Below, piece after piece: positions 39,780 through 47,336 of a stretch of 64,000 bases of DNA (the stretch's first letter is position 1; each line of letters opens with the position of its first letter). This DNA is from Moraxella sp. ZY210820. GTDB taxonomy: Bacteria; Pseudomonadota; Gammaproteobacteria; Pseudomonadales; Moraxellaceae. Made by a program: the position numbers and the translations under genes. Where the stretch lies: contig NZ_CP089978.1 in the NCBI RefSeq assembly GCF_030674635.1, positions 2,170,001-2,234,000 of the forward strand, in the 5' to 3' direction. Below the pieces are notes generated by a model, which was given only the letters and a program-made list of their open reading frames with translations, was not told the origin of the DNA and did no database searches.

Positions 39780-39851
39780 TAAACAAAGTGTGTTAAACAT
39801 TATGATTGACTTATAATAAACATTATGTTTAAATATAAATCATTTTGTTTA
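39780..39851. promoter_or_regulatory. OR-like operator cluster with PR promoter
   Basis: Four sites match TAAACA-N3-TGTTTA: 39780-39794, 39794-39808, 39817-39831 (perfect palindrome) and 39837-39851. A rightward promoter with -35 TTGACT (39806-39811) and -10 TTAAAT (39829-39834) at 17 bp has the perfect palindrome in its spacer, exactly as at the OL-like site. It lies between the divergent repressor and Cro-like genes. Confidence 0.7.
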
Positions 39852-39866
39852 TTAGAGAGACCCTAT

Positions 39867-40055
39867 ATGACAGATAAAGAATTGATTGAAAAATTAGGCG
39901 GTGCTACAACGCTTGCAAAAAGAATTAAATATAGCGTTCAAAGAGTACAAAACTGGAAAATACGAGGTATTCCTGCGAAAGTGAAATTAGAACACGCTGA
40001 TATTTTCATGCAATCATCATCTGTTGATGAAAATCATAAAGTATCCACCCGCTAA
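39867..40055 (+). CDS. Cro-like HTH protein (YdaS type)
   Basis: 62 residues from ATG 39867 (GAGAG upstream). The HTH is visible in LIEKLGGATTLAKRIKYSVQRVQNWKIRGIPAKVKLEHADIF. As first rightward gene opposite the repressor it should act as the lytic-side repressor. The upstream in-frame ATG at 39825 lies inside the promoter and is rejected. Confidence 0.85.
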   Translation: MTDKELIEKLGGATTLAKRIKYSVQRVQNWKIRGIPAKVKLEHADIFMQSSSVDENHKVSTR

Positions 40056-40079
40056 AAAACACGTTCAACAGGAGCAAAA

Positions 40080-40553
40080 ATGAACATATTAGATACCGCT
40101 TATAACACAGTACATGATTTTCCAGGTGGAGCGACTGCTCTAGCCCCACGCATGGGCATTAAAAGCCACGCCGTGTTAAATAGCAAGGTCAATCCAAATA
40201 CTGAAACTCATCATCTTACATTGATGGAAGCGGTCAAAATCATGCAAATTACAGGCGATTATCGCATTTTGCACGCTATCAATGCACAACTGGGCAAAGT
40301 ATCGATTGATTTGCCTGATATTCCAGAAAGTCAGCGAGATGTGTCATTGATGGAGCAAATGCTTGAAATATCTATAAAAAAGGGCGATGTAACAAAAGCC
40401 TTTAAGCAAATGATAGCGGACGGGCGTATTACTCGTGGCGAAGCAATGGATATGGATACTCTTATTTATGAATTAGTGAGACAGTTAAATCAATTCAAAA
40501 TGCAAATGATGGCGTGCGTTAATCCAAGCCCATGCCCTTTTGATGACAAATAA
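40080..40553 (+). CDS. Phage regulatory CII-family protein
   Basis: 157 residues preceded by AGGAGC. The pattern AYNTVHDFPGGATALAPRMGIKSHAVLNSKVNPNTETHHLTLMEAVKIMQITGDYRILHA matches the CII/CP76 family, which in several phages controls the lysis/lysogeny choice. It lies between cro and the antirepressor-like gene. Confidence 0.85.
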   Translation: MNILDTAYNTVHDFPGGATALAPRMGIKSHAVLNSKVNPNTETHHLTLMEAVKIMQITGDYRILHAINAQLGKVSIDLPDIPESQRDVSLMEQMLEISIKKGDVTKAFKQMIADGRITRGEAMDMDTLIYELVRQLNQFKMQMMACVNPSPCPFDDK

Positions 40554-40577
40554 AAAACCCCTAGCGGACACTAGGGG
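40552..40577 (-). terminator. Leftward-facing intrinsic terminator after the CII gene
   Basis: CCCCTAG (40558-40564) and CTAGGGG (40571-40577) form a strong stem. On the minus strand it is followed by TTTTTT (40557-40552), while the rightward side lacks a T run. Its active direction is therefore opposite to the surrounding genes. Confidence 0.6.
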
Positions 40578-40605
40578 CTTAAGCGTTTCTACAGGAGAAA
40601 CTTTA

Positions 40606-41304
40606 ATGAATAGTCCTATTATAGCACAATTTACACAAAAGACAATGTCTAGTTTAGAAATTGCTGAACTTTGTCAAAAAACACACGCCAATGTTTTGCG
40701 TGATATTCGTACCATGTTTGATAATTTAGGTCATTCATTTTTGAATGATGAACAATATCAAATACTTAAAGATGAGCGTGGTTATATGGCTGAAATTTTG
40801 CTGAATAAAAATCTAACGCTTAATCTTGTAAGTGGCTATAACGCCCAATTACGCATGGCAATCATCAAACGCTGGCAACAGTTAGAGCAACAACAGCAAT
40901 TTAATCCTGCTAATTTATCTCGTATGGATATTTTGCAACTGGCTATGCAAGCCGAGCAAGAAAACCAACATTTAAAGCAACGTATCGCCGTGATTGAACC
41001 ACAAGCCCATGCCCTACAGCGTATTACACAAGTAGGCGAAGATTTGGGATTGCGTGAAAGTGCCAAAGTCTTAAAAATTGCTCAAGATAAATTTATCAAC
41101 TTTTTAATTGATAAAAAATGGATTTATCGAGATGCAAAATATAAACCGCAGGCATATCAAGACAAAATCAATCAAGGTTATTTAATCCATCATTACAGTA
41201 GCCCACAGCAAACAGCACACGGCGAACGTGTATTTTCGCAGGTCAAAATCACAGCGAAAGGCGTAGCGAAATTATCAATGATGTTAAATCAAGGAGCGGT
41301 GTAA
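40606..41304 (+). CDS. Rha/KilAC-domain phage antirepressor-like protein
   Basis: 232 residues from ATG 40606 (AGGAGAAA upstream). The N-terminal Rha domain is MSSLEIAELCQKTHANVLRDIRTMFDNL ... YNAQLRMAIIKRWQQLE, and the C-terminal KilAC domain is LGLRESAKVLKIAQDKFINFLIDKKWIYRD ... VFSQVKITAKGVAKL. Such proteins modulate repression or phage growth. The stop overlaps the start of the next gene by one base. Confidence 0.85.
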   Translation: MNSPIIAQFTQKTMSSLEIAELCQKTHANVLRDIRTMFDNLGHSFLNDEQYQILKDERGYMAEILLNKNLTLNLVSGYNAQLRMAIIKRWQQLEQQQQFNPANLSRMDILQLAMQAEQENQHLKQRIAVIEPQAHALQRITQVGEDLGLRESAKVLKIAQDKFINFLIDKKWIYRDAKYKPQAYQDKINQGYLIHHYSSPQQTAHGERVFSQVKITAKGVAKLSMMLNQGAV

Positions 41305-42197
41305 TGTACTATTACGAATTTCACATTGGAGACTATCGCCGTAGAACAACGCATTTAACACCGATGGAGCATTATATCTATCGTACTTTGTTGGACTGGT
41401 ATTTTCTTGATGAAAAACCATTGAAAGCGAATATTGATTATTTATTGCGTATTTTAGGATTGCCAAAAAAGAATGTAGCACAGTTGCAAAATGTGTTAAG
41501 TGACTTTTTTATTGAGGTTGATGGATTTTATCACAACAATCGTGTTGATGAGATGTTACATAAATATCACACAAAACAAGAAACAAACAGCGAAAACGGT
41601 AAAAAAGGCGGTCGTCCTAAAAAATCAGACGATAACCCAAGTAAAAACGATGTGCAAACTGATGATAACCCATCAGAAACCGACACAAAACCCAACGAAA
41701 ACCCAAACGAAACCGAATTAAAACCCAATGAAAAGGCAACCATTAACCAAGAACCAGTAACCATTAACCAAGATATTCATATATCTACACCGCACGGGCA
41801 AACAGGCGAGCAAGTCGATGACGTTCAGGAGTTACTGAAGTTGTGGACGATACCGCTCAAGCAAGTAAACGATTTTATTCAAATGTCAGCTTTGCAGCCA
41901 ATGACTGAAAGCGAATTTAATCAATTTAAACCTGCCTTTGTTGGTTACTATGCTGATGATATACGCAATGGCATATCATCAGGAAAAATATTATCAAAAT
42001 TGGTAAGTTGGCTCAAACGTGAAAAACTTGACAATGATATTCGTCAAGCAAAATATGCGAAAAAATCGACAACCGCTACACCAAACGTTGTAAACCAAAA
42101 TCATGATCAGCGTAATGTTAATGCAATGTGGAGTGAGCCTAACATTCAACCGCTAGACCTAAATCAATCGGTAACAATTCCTGAAGGGTGGGACTAA
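41304..42197 (+). CDS. DUF1376 (YdaU-like) replication initiation protein
   Basis: 297 residues. The DUF1376 domain is at residues 1-95 (YYYEFHIGDYRRRTTHLTPMEHYIYRTLLDWYFLDEKPL). A low-complexity Asn/Pro/Glu/Lys linker (DDNPSKNDVQTDDNPSETDT) follows, then a DNA-replication-type C-terminal region. It occupies the lambda O position directly before the DnaC-like loader, so an initiator role is likely. Confidence 0.8.
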   Translation: MYYYEFHIGDYRRRTTHLTPMEHYIYRTLLDWYFLDEKPLKANIDYLLRILGLPKKNVAQLQNVLSDFFIEVDGFYHNNRVDEMLHKYHTKQETNSENGKKGGRPKKSDDNPSKNDVQTDDNPSETDTKPNENPNETELKPNEKATINQEPVTINQDIHISTPHGQTGEQVDDVQELLKLWTIPLKQVNDFIQMSALQPMTESEFNQFKPAFVGYYADDIRNGISSGKILSKLVSWLKREKLDNDIRQAKYAKKSTTATPNVVNQNHDQRNVNAMWSEPNIQPLDLNQSVTIPEGWD

Positions 42198-42947
42198 ATG
42201 ATGAATATGCCAATTAATAAGATACTTGAAAGTAAACAAAGTGAGCAGGTTTGCCCTATCCATCATACGCCTTTTTTAATGATTGCAGGACATCTCATCT
42301 GTCGTTATTGTGCTGATGAACATTTGCGTAAAACCAATGCACAACATCAGCACAATGTACGCCGTGATTTATTTAGTAAGCATATTGCAAGTGCGATGTT
42401 ACCCGCAAGACATTTAGGCAGCGGTTTTAAAAATTATGTGGTTACACATCAACAGCAACAATATGTATTGAGCCAATGTATTCAATTTTGCAAAAATTAT
42501 TTAGATGGTAGTCAAAGTAATATCATCATGACAGGGCGAACAGGTACAGGCAAAACACATCTAGCGTGTGCAATTACTAAAAATTTACTCAGTCATGGTA
42601 AAAAAGTGCGATATATCACAAGTGATGCCCTAGCGACTGAAATTGCGAATACGTGGAAACGTAGCGATACTGATGAAGAAACGGCTGTTAAATATTTTGC
42701 AGATTACGACTTATTGATTTTAGATGAGTACGGCTTGCACGATCAGCATGAAACACGCTTGAAGTTAGTACATAAGGTACTTTATGCACGTTACGACCAA
42801 GCAAAGCCGACTGTACTCATTTCTAATTGGACCGCTCAACAGGTGCAAGAAAATTTAGGCGACCGTTTATGGTCTAGGTTTCAACATGATGGCTTGATTA
42901 ATTTAGAGTGTAATTGGGCTGATAATCGTATAGGAGTAAAAGCATGA
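42198..42947 (+). CDS. DnaC-like helicase loader ATPase
   Basis: 249 residues. An N-terminal zinc-ribbon-like part (CPIHHTPFLMIAGHLICRYCADEH) precedes an AAA+ ATPase with Walker A GRTGTGKTHLA and Walker B LLILDEYGLH. Its family loads replicative helicase; it follows the DUF1376 gene with no gap (lambda P equivalent). Confidence 0.88.
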   Translation: MMNMPINKILESKQSEQVCPIHHTPFLMIAGHLICRYCADEHLRKTNAQHQHNVRRDLFSKHIASAMLPARHLGSGFKNYVVTHQQQQYVLSQCIQFCKNYLDGSQSNIIMTGRTGTGKTHLACAITKNLLSHGKKVRYITSDALATEIANTWKRSDTDEETAVKYFADYDLLILDEYGLHDQHETRLKLVHKVLYARYDQAKPTVLISNWTAQQVQENLGDRLWSRFQHDGLINLECNWADNRIGVKA

Positions 42948-43147
42948 TGAGCAAATATCAAAAACGTAGAAATCGCAAACGTGAAAATTGGGCCATGCTA
43001 AAACAATCATCTTCCCGACATCAGGAAAATGATAAGACATCATTTTGTTGTACTCAACAAGATGATGATTATACCGATGATGTGCGTGATATTCGCAATC
43101 ATATTTCACCATTAGTAAAGGTAATTGAAATTGACACAACAAAATAA
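42944..43147 (+). CDS. Small basic/acidic hypothetical protein
   Basis: 67 residues overlapping the ATPase gene by ATGA. It begins very basic (MMSKYQKRRNRKRENW) and ends acidic. No family recognised. Position suggests a coupled accessory to the replication genes. Confidence 0.6.
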   Translation: MMSKYQKRRNRKRENWAMLKQSSSRHQENDKTSFCCTQQDDDYTDDVRDIRNHISPLVKVIEIDTTK

Positions 43148-43247
43148 GTTTTTAGTGATATGCCTTGCCCTGATTACTTTTGCAACGGTGGCAAGTGGGG
43201 AAAATGTAAATCAAGCAAATAGTTATTATTGGGCGGTAAAGAGATGA
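43131..43247 (+). CDS. 38-residue TTG-start small secreted or membrane protein
   Basis: TTG at 43131 with AAGG 9 bases upstream opens a frame with a signal-like core (FLVICLALITFATVASG) near the N-terminus. Its stop overlaps the next ATG as ATGA and its start overlaps the preceding gene, so coupling supports it. Function unknown. Confidence 0.45.
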   Translation: MTQQNKFLVICLALITFATVASGENVNQANSYYWAVKR

Positions 43248-43558
43248 AAATGCTTTCATGTTTATCTTTAGCAATATTGGTTGCAAGTAATCACAGTGGC
43301 AATTATCCAATGGTACATTGTGATTTCTTAAAAAATTATGCCAGTTATGTAACGGTTGTGGGTAAATATTTATTCACTAAAGAAATGATGAATGGCGTGA
43401 ATATGGCGAAGTTAAGCGATGAACAATGGCAACAGATGAAAATTGCAAGCCATGAAGTGGCACGAGATAATTTGTACAACGTTTATCAGTTTGCACGTTA
43501 CTATTTTACGCAAAATGTCGGTGGATATAGCCCAACGGCTGAATTGATGAGTGTTTAA
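43244..43558 (+). CDS. Phage hypothetical protein
   Basis: 104 residues from ATG 43244, which overlaps the previous small frame by ATGA. An N-terminal hydrophobic stretch (MLSCLSLAILVAS) is followed by helical sequence with YASYVTVVGKYLFTKEMM. No family recognised. Confidence 0.6.
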   Translation: MKMLSCLSLAILVASNHSGNYPMVHCDFLKNYASYVTVVGKYLFTKEMMNGVNMAKLSDEQWQQMKIASHEVARDNLYNVYQFARYYFTQNVGGYSPTAELMSV

Positions 43559-43585
43559 TTTTGGGGATTTGGTTTAGGTGATGTA

Positions 43586-43759
43586 ATGAGTGATTTTGTA
43601 TTAATTGTTGTTGGACTGTCGTTTTTGTTATGGGTTATGGCGTTGATTTTTATTTTTATCGTATTTCAAAAAATGTATAAGGAAAATCAACACTTTAAAA
43701 GCGAAATTGAAGCAACAAAACATAAAATTAATCAGCGTTATGGTGGGAAAGATGTCTAA
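43586..43759 (+). CDS. 57-residue single-span membrane protein
   Basis: ATG 43586 preceded by AGGTGATG. A long hydrophobic segment (residues 4-27, VLIVVGLSFLLWVMALIFIF) is followed by a basic/helical tail (KENQHFKSEIEATKHKINQRYGG). It overlaps the next gene by 8 bases. It resembles small phage membrane proteins in layout; function unknown. Confidence 0.6.
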   Translation: MSDFVLIVVGLSFLLWVMALIFIFIVFQKMYKENQHFKSEIEATKHKINQRYGGKDV

Positions 43760-44294
43760 AAAGCGTAAATCGTTTAACGCTAAAGTTAATAATAAACGCA
43801 CACATGAGCTTAAGAAATTAAGTGTTACATTTGATATTCAACAGCTAGGTCAAAAAATGCACCAAGTGGTTGATGTGGAAAAGCGTAGATTAACTAAAGA
43901 TGAGTTGTTTTCATTAACACAAGGCGATTATTTACCAACCTTATATGCTGGACAATTACTAGACCATCATCATGCTTGGGACATTAAAATCACTACGTTG
44001 GCTAAACATAATGATGGCTCTGAAAAAGAGTGTTCAGTTGAATATCATATCCCAACATTATTAAGTTTTCATGAGGTGTTGGACGCTGAACAGCAAAATA
44101 TTGAAATCAATGGCAAAATTTGGAAAGGTATTGTGGCATTTTGGCTAGATGATATTGACGATGTATTTAATCATGAATACGAGTGTCAAAGAGCAATATG
44201 CACAATGACTTGTTATGAATATGTGAAAAAGCCTAGTCCTGCCTGTGGATTGTTGAATGGGTTGATTGGACATTTGGAAATGGTTAAAAAGTAG
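43752..44294 (+). CDS. Phage hypothetical protein
   Basis: 180 residues from ATG 43752 (GGTGGG upstream). Basic start MSKKRKSFNAKVNNKRTHELKKLSVTF; it has three cysteines in the C-terminal part (YECQRAICTMTCYEY). No family recognised. It sits in the accessory stretch between replication and late control. Confidence 0.6.
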   Translation: MSKKRKSFNAKVNNKRTHELKKLSVTFDIQQLGQKMHQVVDVEKRRLTKDELFSLTQGDYLPTLYAGQLLDHHHAWDIKITTLAKHNDGSEKECSVEYHIPTLLSFHEVLDAEQQNIEINGKIWKGIVAFWLDDIDDVFNHEYECQRAICTMTCYEYVKKPSPACGLLNGLIGHLEMVKK

Positions 44295-44302
44295 GTATAA
44301 AT

Positions 44303-44611
44303 ATGCGTAAGTATATTCACGTTGCGTATAAATATCTTCCAGATAATCGTAGCTGTGGCAATGTTGATTTAGACAAATGTGAAAATGGCGATATTTTGGT
44401 TATTGATGAAGAATATGAACATGAGATTGAATGTTCGGATTGTAAAAATTTAGAGCAATCTCGTTGTTATTATGCTTATCTCAAACCAAATGAAATTGAA
44501 TATATTTGCATTCGTTGTTTTACTCGAGAGCAACAAAATATATTTTACAGAAATCCAGTTTTATATCATGCTGATGAAACATTTTTCTTAAAGCGTGATT
44601 TTAATTTTTAG
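44303..44611 (+). CDS. Cysteine-rich phage hypothetical protein
   Basis: 102 residues with Cys pairs ECSDC and ICIRC plus others, suggesting a zinc-ribbon. It begins MRKYIHVAYKYLPDNRSCGNVDLDKC. No family recognised; short spacing to both neighbours indicates one transcript. Confidence 0.6.
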   Translation: MRKYIHVAYKYLPDNRSCGNVDLDKCENGDILVIDEEYEHEIECSDCKNLEQSRCYYAYLKPNEIEYICIRCFTREQQNIFYRNPVLYHADETFFLKRDFNF

Positions 44612-44619
44612 GTAGTGAA

Positions 44620-45063
44620 ATGATGACAGAAAATCAAAACAAAGAATACTATTACTTTGGCATTGATCCAGGTGTAAAAACTGGTATTGCTGAATGGTGT
44701 AACGGTCAATTAGTCAATGTACAAACGTTGAGCGTAATTGGAGCATTAGAACGTGTAATGGACGTTGTCAGAATGATGAAAGGCTGTGGCGTAGAAATAA
44801 AAATCTTTATTGAAGATGCTCGAAAACGCAAATGGGTTACTGGTGGTCGTGAAAAATTGCAAGGTGTAGGCTCAGTTAAGCGAGATAGTAAAATTTGGCA
44901 AGAGTTTTGTGTGCATTATGGTATCGATTTTGAATTAGTCTCACCTAAAAACAACAAAACCAAAATTTCAAGAGATTTGTTTAAAAAAATCACAGGTTGG
45001 ACAGGTCGCACATCAGAACACGCACGAGATGCAGTTATGTTGGTGTGGGGGCGTACGCCGTGA
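44620..45063 (+). CDS. RuvC-like Holliday junction endonuclease
   Basis: 147 residues. The RNase H-fold acidic residues are in YYFGIDPGVKTGIAEW (D), IFIEDARKR (E/D) and SEHARDAVMLVWG (D). Phage RuvC-like resolvases cut branched DNA before packaging. It lies before the late regulator, the usual place for a phage resolvase. Confidence 0.85.
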   Translation: MMTENQNKEYYYFGIDPGVKTGIAEWCNGQLVNVQTLSVIGALERVMDVVRMMKGCGVEIKIFIEDARKRKWVTGGREKLQGVGSVKRDSKIWQEFCVHYGIDFELVSPKNNKTKISRDLFKKITGWTGRTSEHARDAVMLVWGRTP

Positions 45064-45119
45064 TTGAGCTATTCATCATTGTATTTATTATTTGTTTTCT
45101 GTATGTAATTCATGGGTAA
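45060..45119 (+). CDS. Possible 19-residue hydrophobic peptide
   Basis: GTG at 45060 overlaps the resolvase stop (GTGA) and opens a 19-codon frame that is almost wholly hydrophobic (MIELFIIVFIICFLYVIHG). No independent ribosome site; it could be coupled translation or chance. Reported because the overlap pattern recurs in this operon. Confidence 0.3.
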   Translation: MIELFIIVFIICFLYVIHG

Positions 45120-45122
45120 AAA

Positions 45123-45614
45123 ATGTTTGACAATAAATTTGATTATTTAGATTTGCTTAAGTTTTTGAATAATAAAAATTTAAGCTATGACATTGTGTCT
45201 CATAGTAGCAAACCTGCCACGATTGATGGTAATGTTATCGCCTCTGCACTAGCAGACCTTGATGATTGGGTGCAAGCGTGGGCTTACATCCTTGCAAATC
45301 ACCATGCACGCTCAACAGAAATGTATTTATGTCAGCGTGTTTTGATGTCAATTATCTATGCTGAAATGGCACATCTTAATATTGGCGAAAGCCGTAAACT
45401 TATCCATGCTAATAATATTGCGTGGGGGGTGATGGATGTACAAACATCAAAACGTACGAATGCGAGTATACGAGATATTGCGTTGGCGTGCGATATGGAT
45501 AAGCAAACATACTATCGTACTTATACAAGATATTATCAACGTGCAGAGCAGGAGATAGCAACATGGGAAAGTATAATCAGAGAAGCGATAAAAATTGCTG
45601 TAATTGACAAGTGA
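45123..45614 (+). CDS. Q-like late antiterminator/regulator
   Basis: 163 residues with a C-terminal HTH-like region (NASIRDIALACDMDKQTYYRTYTRYYQRAEQEIATWE), as in small phage late regulators annotated as antitermination protein Q. The position fits: the -35 of the first late promoter lies inside its last codons, and a terminator follows closely, as at lambda pR'. The Q assignment rests on position and fold pattern, not on a clear family motif. Confidence 0.65.
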   Translation: MFDNKFDYLDLLKFLNNKNLSYDIVSHSSKPATIDGNVIASALADLDDWVQAWAYILANHHARSTEMYLCQRVLMSIIYAEMAHLNIGESRKLIHANNIAWGVMDVQTSKRTNASIRDIALACDMDKQTYYRTYTRYYQRAEQEIATWESIIREAIKIAVIDK

Positions 45615-45632
45615 GACAAAAAACAGTATGAT
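45604..45632 (+). promoter_or_regulatory. Late promoter 1 (pR'-like)
   Basis: Consensus -35 TTGACA (45604-45609), 17-bp spacer, -10 TATGAT (45627-45632). The first 20 bases from the -35 into the spacer are identical to 50093-50112. The -35 overlaps the end of the Q-like gene. A -10-like CATACT follows about 5 bases after the -10, a possible pause element. Confidence 0.8.
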
Positions 45633-45662
45633 TATGTCATACTAAGATTAGTGTAAATAGAA

Positions 45663-45691
45663 AAGCCCAATATGATTTATTGGGCTTTTTT
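45663..45691 (+). terminator. Leader terminator of late promoter 1
   Basis: AAGCCCAATA (45663-45672) pairs with TATTGGGCTT (45678-45687), followed by six T. It lies about 25 bases after the expected transcription start, so transcripts stop unless antiterminated. Confidence 0.85.
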
Positions 45692-45727
45692 ACGTCTTAA
45701 AACAGGGTGCTGTTCACTGTTGGAGCA

Positions 45728-45838
45728 ATGAACAACCCTTTTGACAAACCTACCTTGTCGCAAGCGAGCCCTGTTGCTATGTACACAGCAACGCAAGGCT
45801 ATCATATTTTCGATAAAATTGCGATAGGTCAAAAATGA
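45728..45838 (+). CDS. 36-residue ORF upstream of com
   Basis: ATG 45728 has GGAG close upstream (short, 2-base spacing). The frame begins MNNPFDKPTLSQASPVAMYT and ends with TGA overlapping the com ATG (ATGA). It looks like a coupled leader peptide for com. The strand and frame are chosen over the overlapping 70-codon antisense frame because of the start/stop overlap. Function unknown. Confidence 0.55.
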   Translation: MNNPFDKPTLSQASPVAMYTATQGYHIFDKIAIGQK

Positions 45839-46017
45839 ATTTAATTCAATGTGGTACTTGTGGAAAACTTTTAGCAAAAGCGAAATCATTTAAGCAATTA
45901 GAAATTAAATGCCCACGCTGTAAAACATTAAATTACTTTGCATTGAGCGTCCAGAACGCCGAACAAGAAACCCTAGAGGTTCATGCCAAAGGTAAAAAAT
46001 CTCGTGGAAAATCGTAA
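45835..46017 (+). CDS. com: Com-family zinc-finger translational activator (Mu Com-like)
   Basis: 60 residues with CGTCGK and CPRCKTLN, the two CxxC pairs of Mu Com, and the typical start MNLIQCGTCGKLL. In Mu, Com binds mom mRNA and opens its ribosome site. Here the 3' end overlaps a DNA adenine methylase gene by 35 bases instead of mom, suggesting it controls the methylase in the same way. It is transcribed from late promoter 1. Confidence 0.85.
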   Translation: MNLIQCGTCGKLLAKAKSFKQLEIKCPRCKTLNYFALSVQNAEQETLEVHAKGKKSRGKS

Positions 46018-46852
46018 AATTTACAATTCCGCCCCACTTCCTTTCGTTGGACAAAAACGAAATTTTCTTAAACATTTCCGAGCGTTAATTAATCAACATA
46101 TCCCTGATGATGGCGAGAATTGGACAATTGTTGATGTGTTTGGTGGTAGTGGTTTATTAGCCCATAATGCCAAATGCTTAAAACCCAAAGCAACCGTTAT
46201 CTATAATGATTATGATGGTTATACCGAACGATTAAAAAATATCACAGATATTAATCGTTTACGACAAATCATATATAACATTTTAGAACCATTCCCCAAA
46301 GATAAACGAATTAATGACGAAACAAAGCAATCTATAATCAATGTCATTCACAATTTTGATGGCTATATTGATGTTCGTAGTGTAAGTACATGGTTACTAT
46401 TTAGTAGCAAACAAATTAGTAGTATTGATGAATTATCCAAACATGAAATGTATAATAACATTCGTTTGACTGATTATAAAACAGCAGATGATTATTTACA
46501 TGGATTGGAAATTACATCACAAAGTTTCGATAAACTACTTCCTCAATATTATCATCAACCCAACACACTATTATTACTTGACCCACCCTATATCTGTACA
46601 CAGCAACAAGCATACGCATTAAGTAAATATTTTGGCATGGTTAAATTTTTAACATTAATGCAAATGGTACGACCACCTTATATTTTCTTTAGTAGTACAC
46701 GCAGTGAGCTGTTAGATTATTTGCAATATGTTGAACAATATGAACCCCAAACATGGCAACGTACAGGCGGTTTCGACAAAATCAATATTCAAGTTACCTT
46801 AAATGGTAGTGGTGCAAATTATGAAGACAATATGATTTACCGTTTCAAATAA
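45983..46852 (+). CDS. DNA adenine N6-methyltransferase (D12/Dam class)
   Basis: 289 residues from ATG 45983 within the com gene (AGAGG upstream). SAM-binding motif PFVGQKRNFLKHF and DVFGGSGLLAHNAK; catalytic DPPY in LLLDPPYIC. It probably methylates phage DNA late in infection, protecting it from restriction; recognition site unknown. The start codon region can fold (GAAACC with GGTTC) over the ribosome site, consistent with Com control. Confidence 0.85.
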   Translation: MPKVKNLVENRKIYNSAPLPFVGQKRNFLKHFRALINQHIPDDGENWTIVDVFGGSGLLAHNAKCLKPKATVIYNDYDGYTERLKNITDINRLRQIIYNILEPFPKDKRINDETKQSIINVIHNFDGYIDVRSVSTWLLFSSKQISSIDELSKHEMYNNIRLTDYKTADDYLHGLEITSQSFDKLLPQYYHQPNTLLLLDPPYICTQQQAYALSKYFGMVKFLTLMQMVRPPYIFFSSTRSELLDYLQYVEQYEPQTWQRTGGFDKINIQVTLNGSGANYEDNMIYRFK

Positions 46853-46864
46853 ATTGGAGTAAAA

Positions 46865-47248
46865 ATGCCATCAACGCCGTGCAGATTTAAAGGCTGTTCA
46901 GGGCTTGTAAACAGTCGCTTAAAACGTGGTTATTGCGACAAACACGCACACTTACGCACACAAAGCAACTGGTCAAGCTATCAGCATAAACAAGGTAATA
47001 CAACTGAACGTGGTTATGGTCATGCGTGGCGTAAACGCCGTGCTGAAGTTTTAGCACGAGACCAATATTTATGCCAAGTGTGCCTAGCTCAAGGTTATTT
47101 TACGCCTGCAACCGAAGTAGATCACATCATCAACAAAGCCAATGGCGGAACGGATGACATGGAAAATCTACAATCAATCTGTAAAACCTGTCATAAAACC
47201 AAAACACAAACCGAATCGCACGGCGGTAGGGGCGGTAAAAAAGTTTAA
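46865..47248 (+). CDS. HNH endonuclease (packaging-associated)
   Basis: 127 residues. A basic Cys-rich start (CRFKGCSGLVNSRLKRGYCDKH) precedes WRKRRAEVLARDQYLCQVCLAQG and the HNH core EVDHIINKANGGTDDMENLQSICKTCHKTK. HNH proteins next to terminase genes stimulate packaging cleavage in HK97-like phages. TerS follows 88 bases later. Confidence 0.92.
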   Translation: MPSTPCRFKGCSGLVNSRLKRGYCDKHAHLRTQSNWSSYQHKQGNTTERGYGHAWRKRRAEVLARDQYLCQVCLAQGYFTPATEVDHIINKANGGTDDMENLQSICKTCHKTKTQTESHGGRGGKKV

Positions 47249-47336
47249 AATGGGCGTGGCTAAATGAACGCCCGCCCATCTAAATTTTTACGACCGCGAA
47301 ATTAAAAATTTAGGTCAAAAATAGAGAGATGAAAAA

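Noticed and set aside
45677..45889. 70-codon leftward frame over the com leader
   Set aside because: It crosses the late leader terminator and com antisense. The plus-strand 36-codon frame has a start/stop overlap with com and a ribosome site, so it is preferred.
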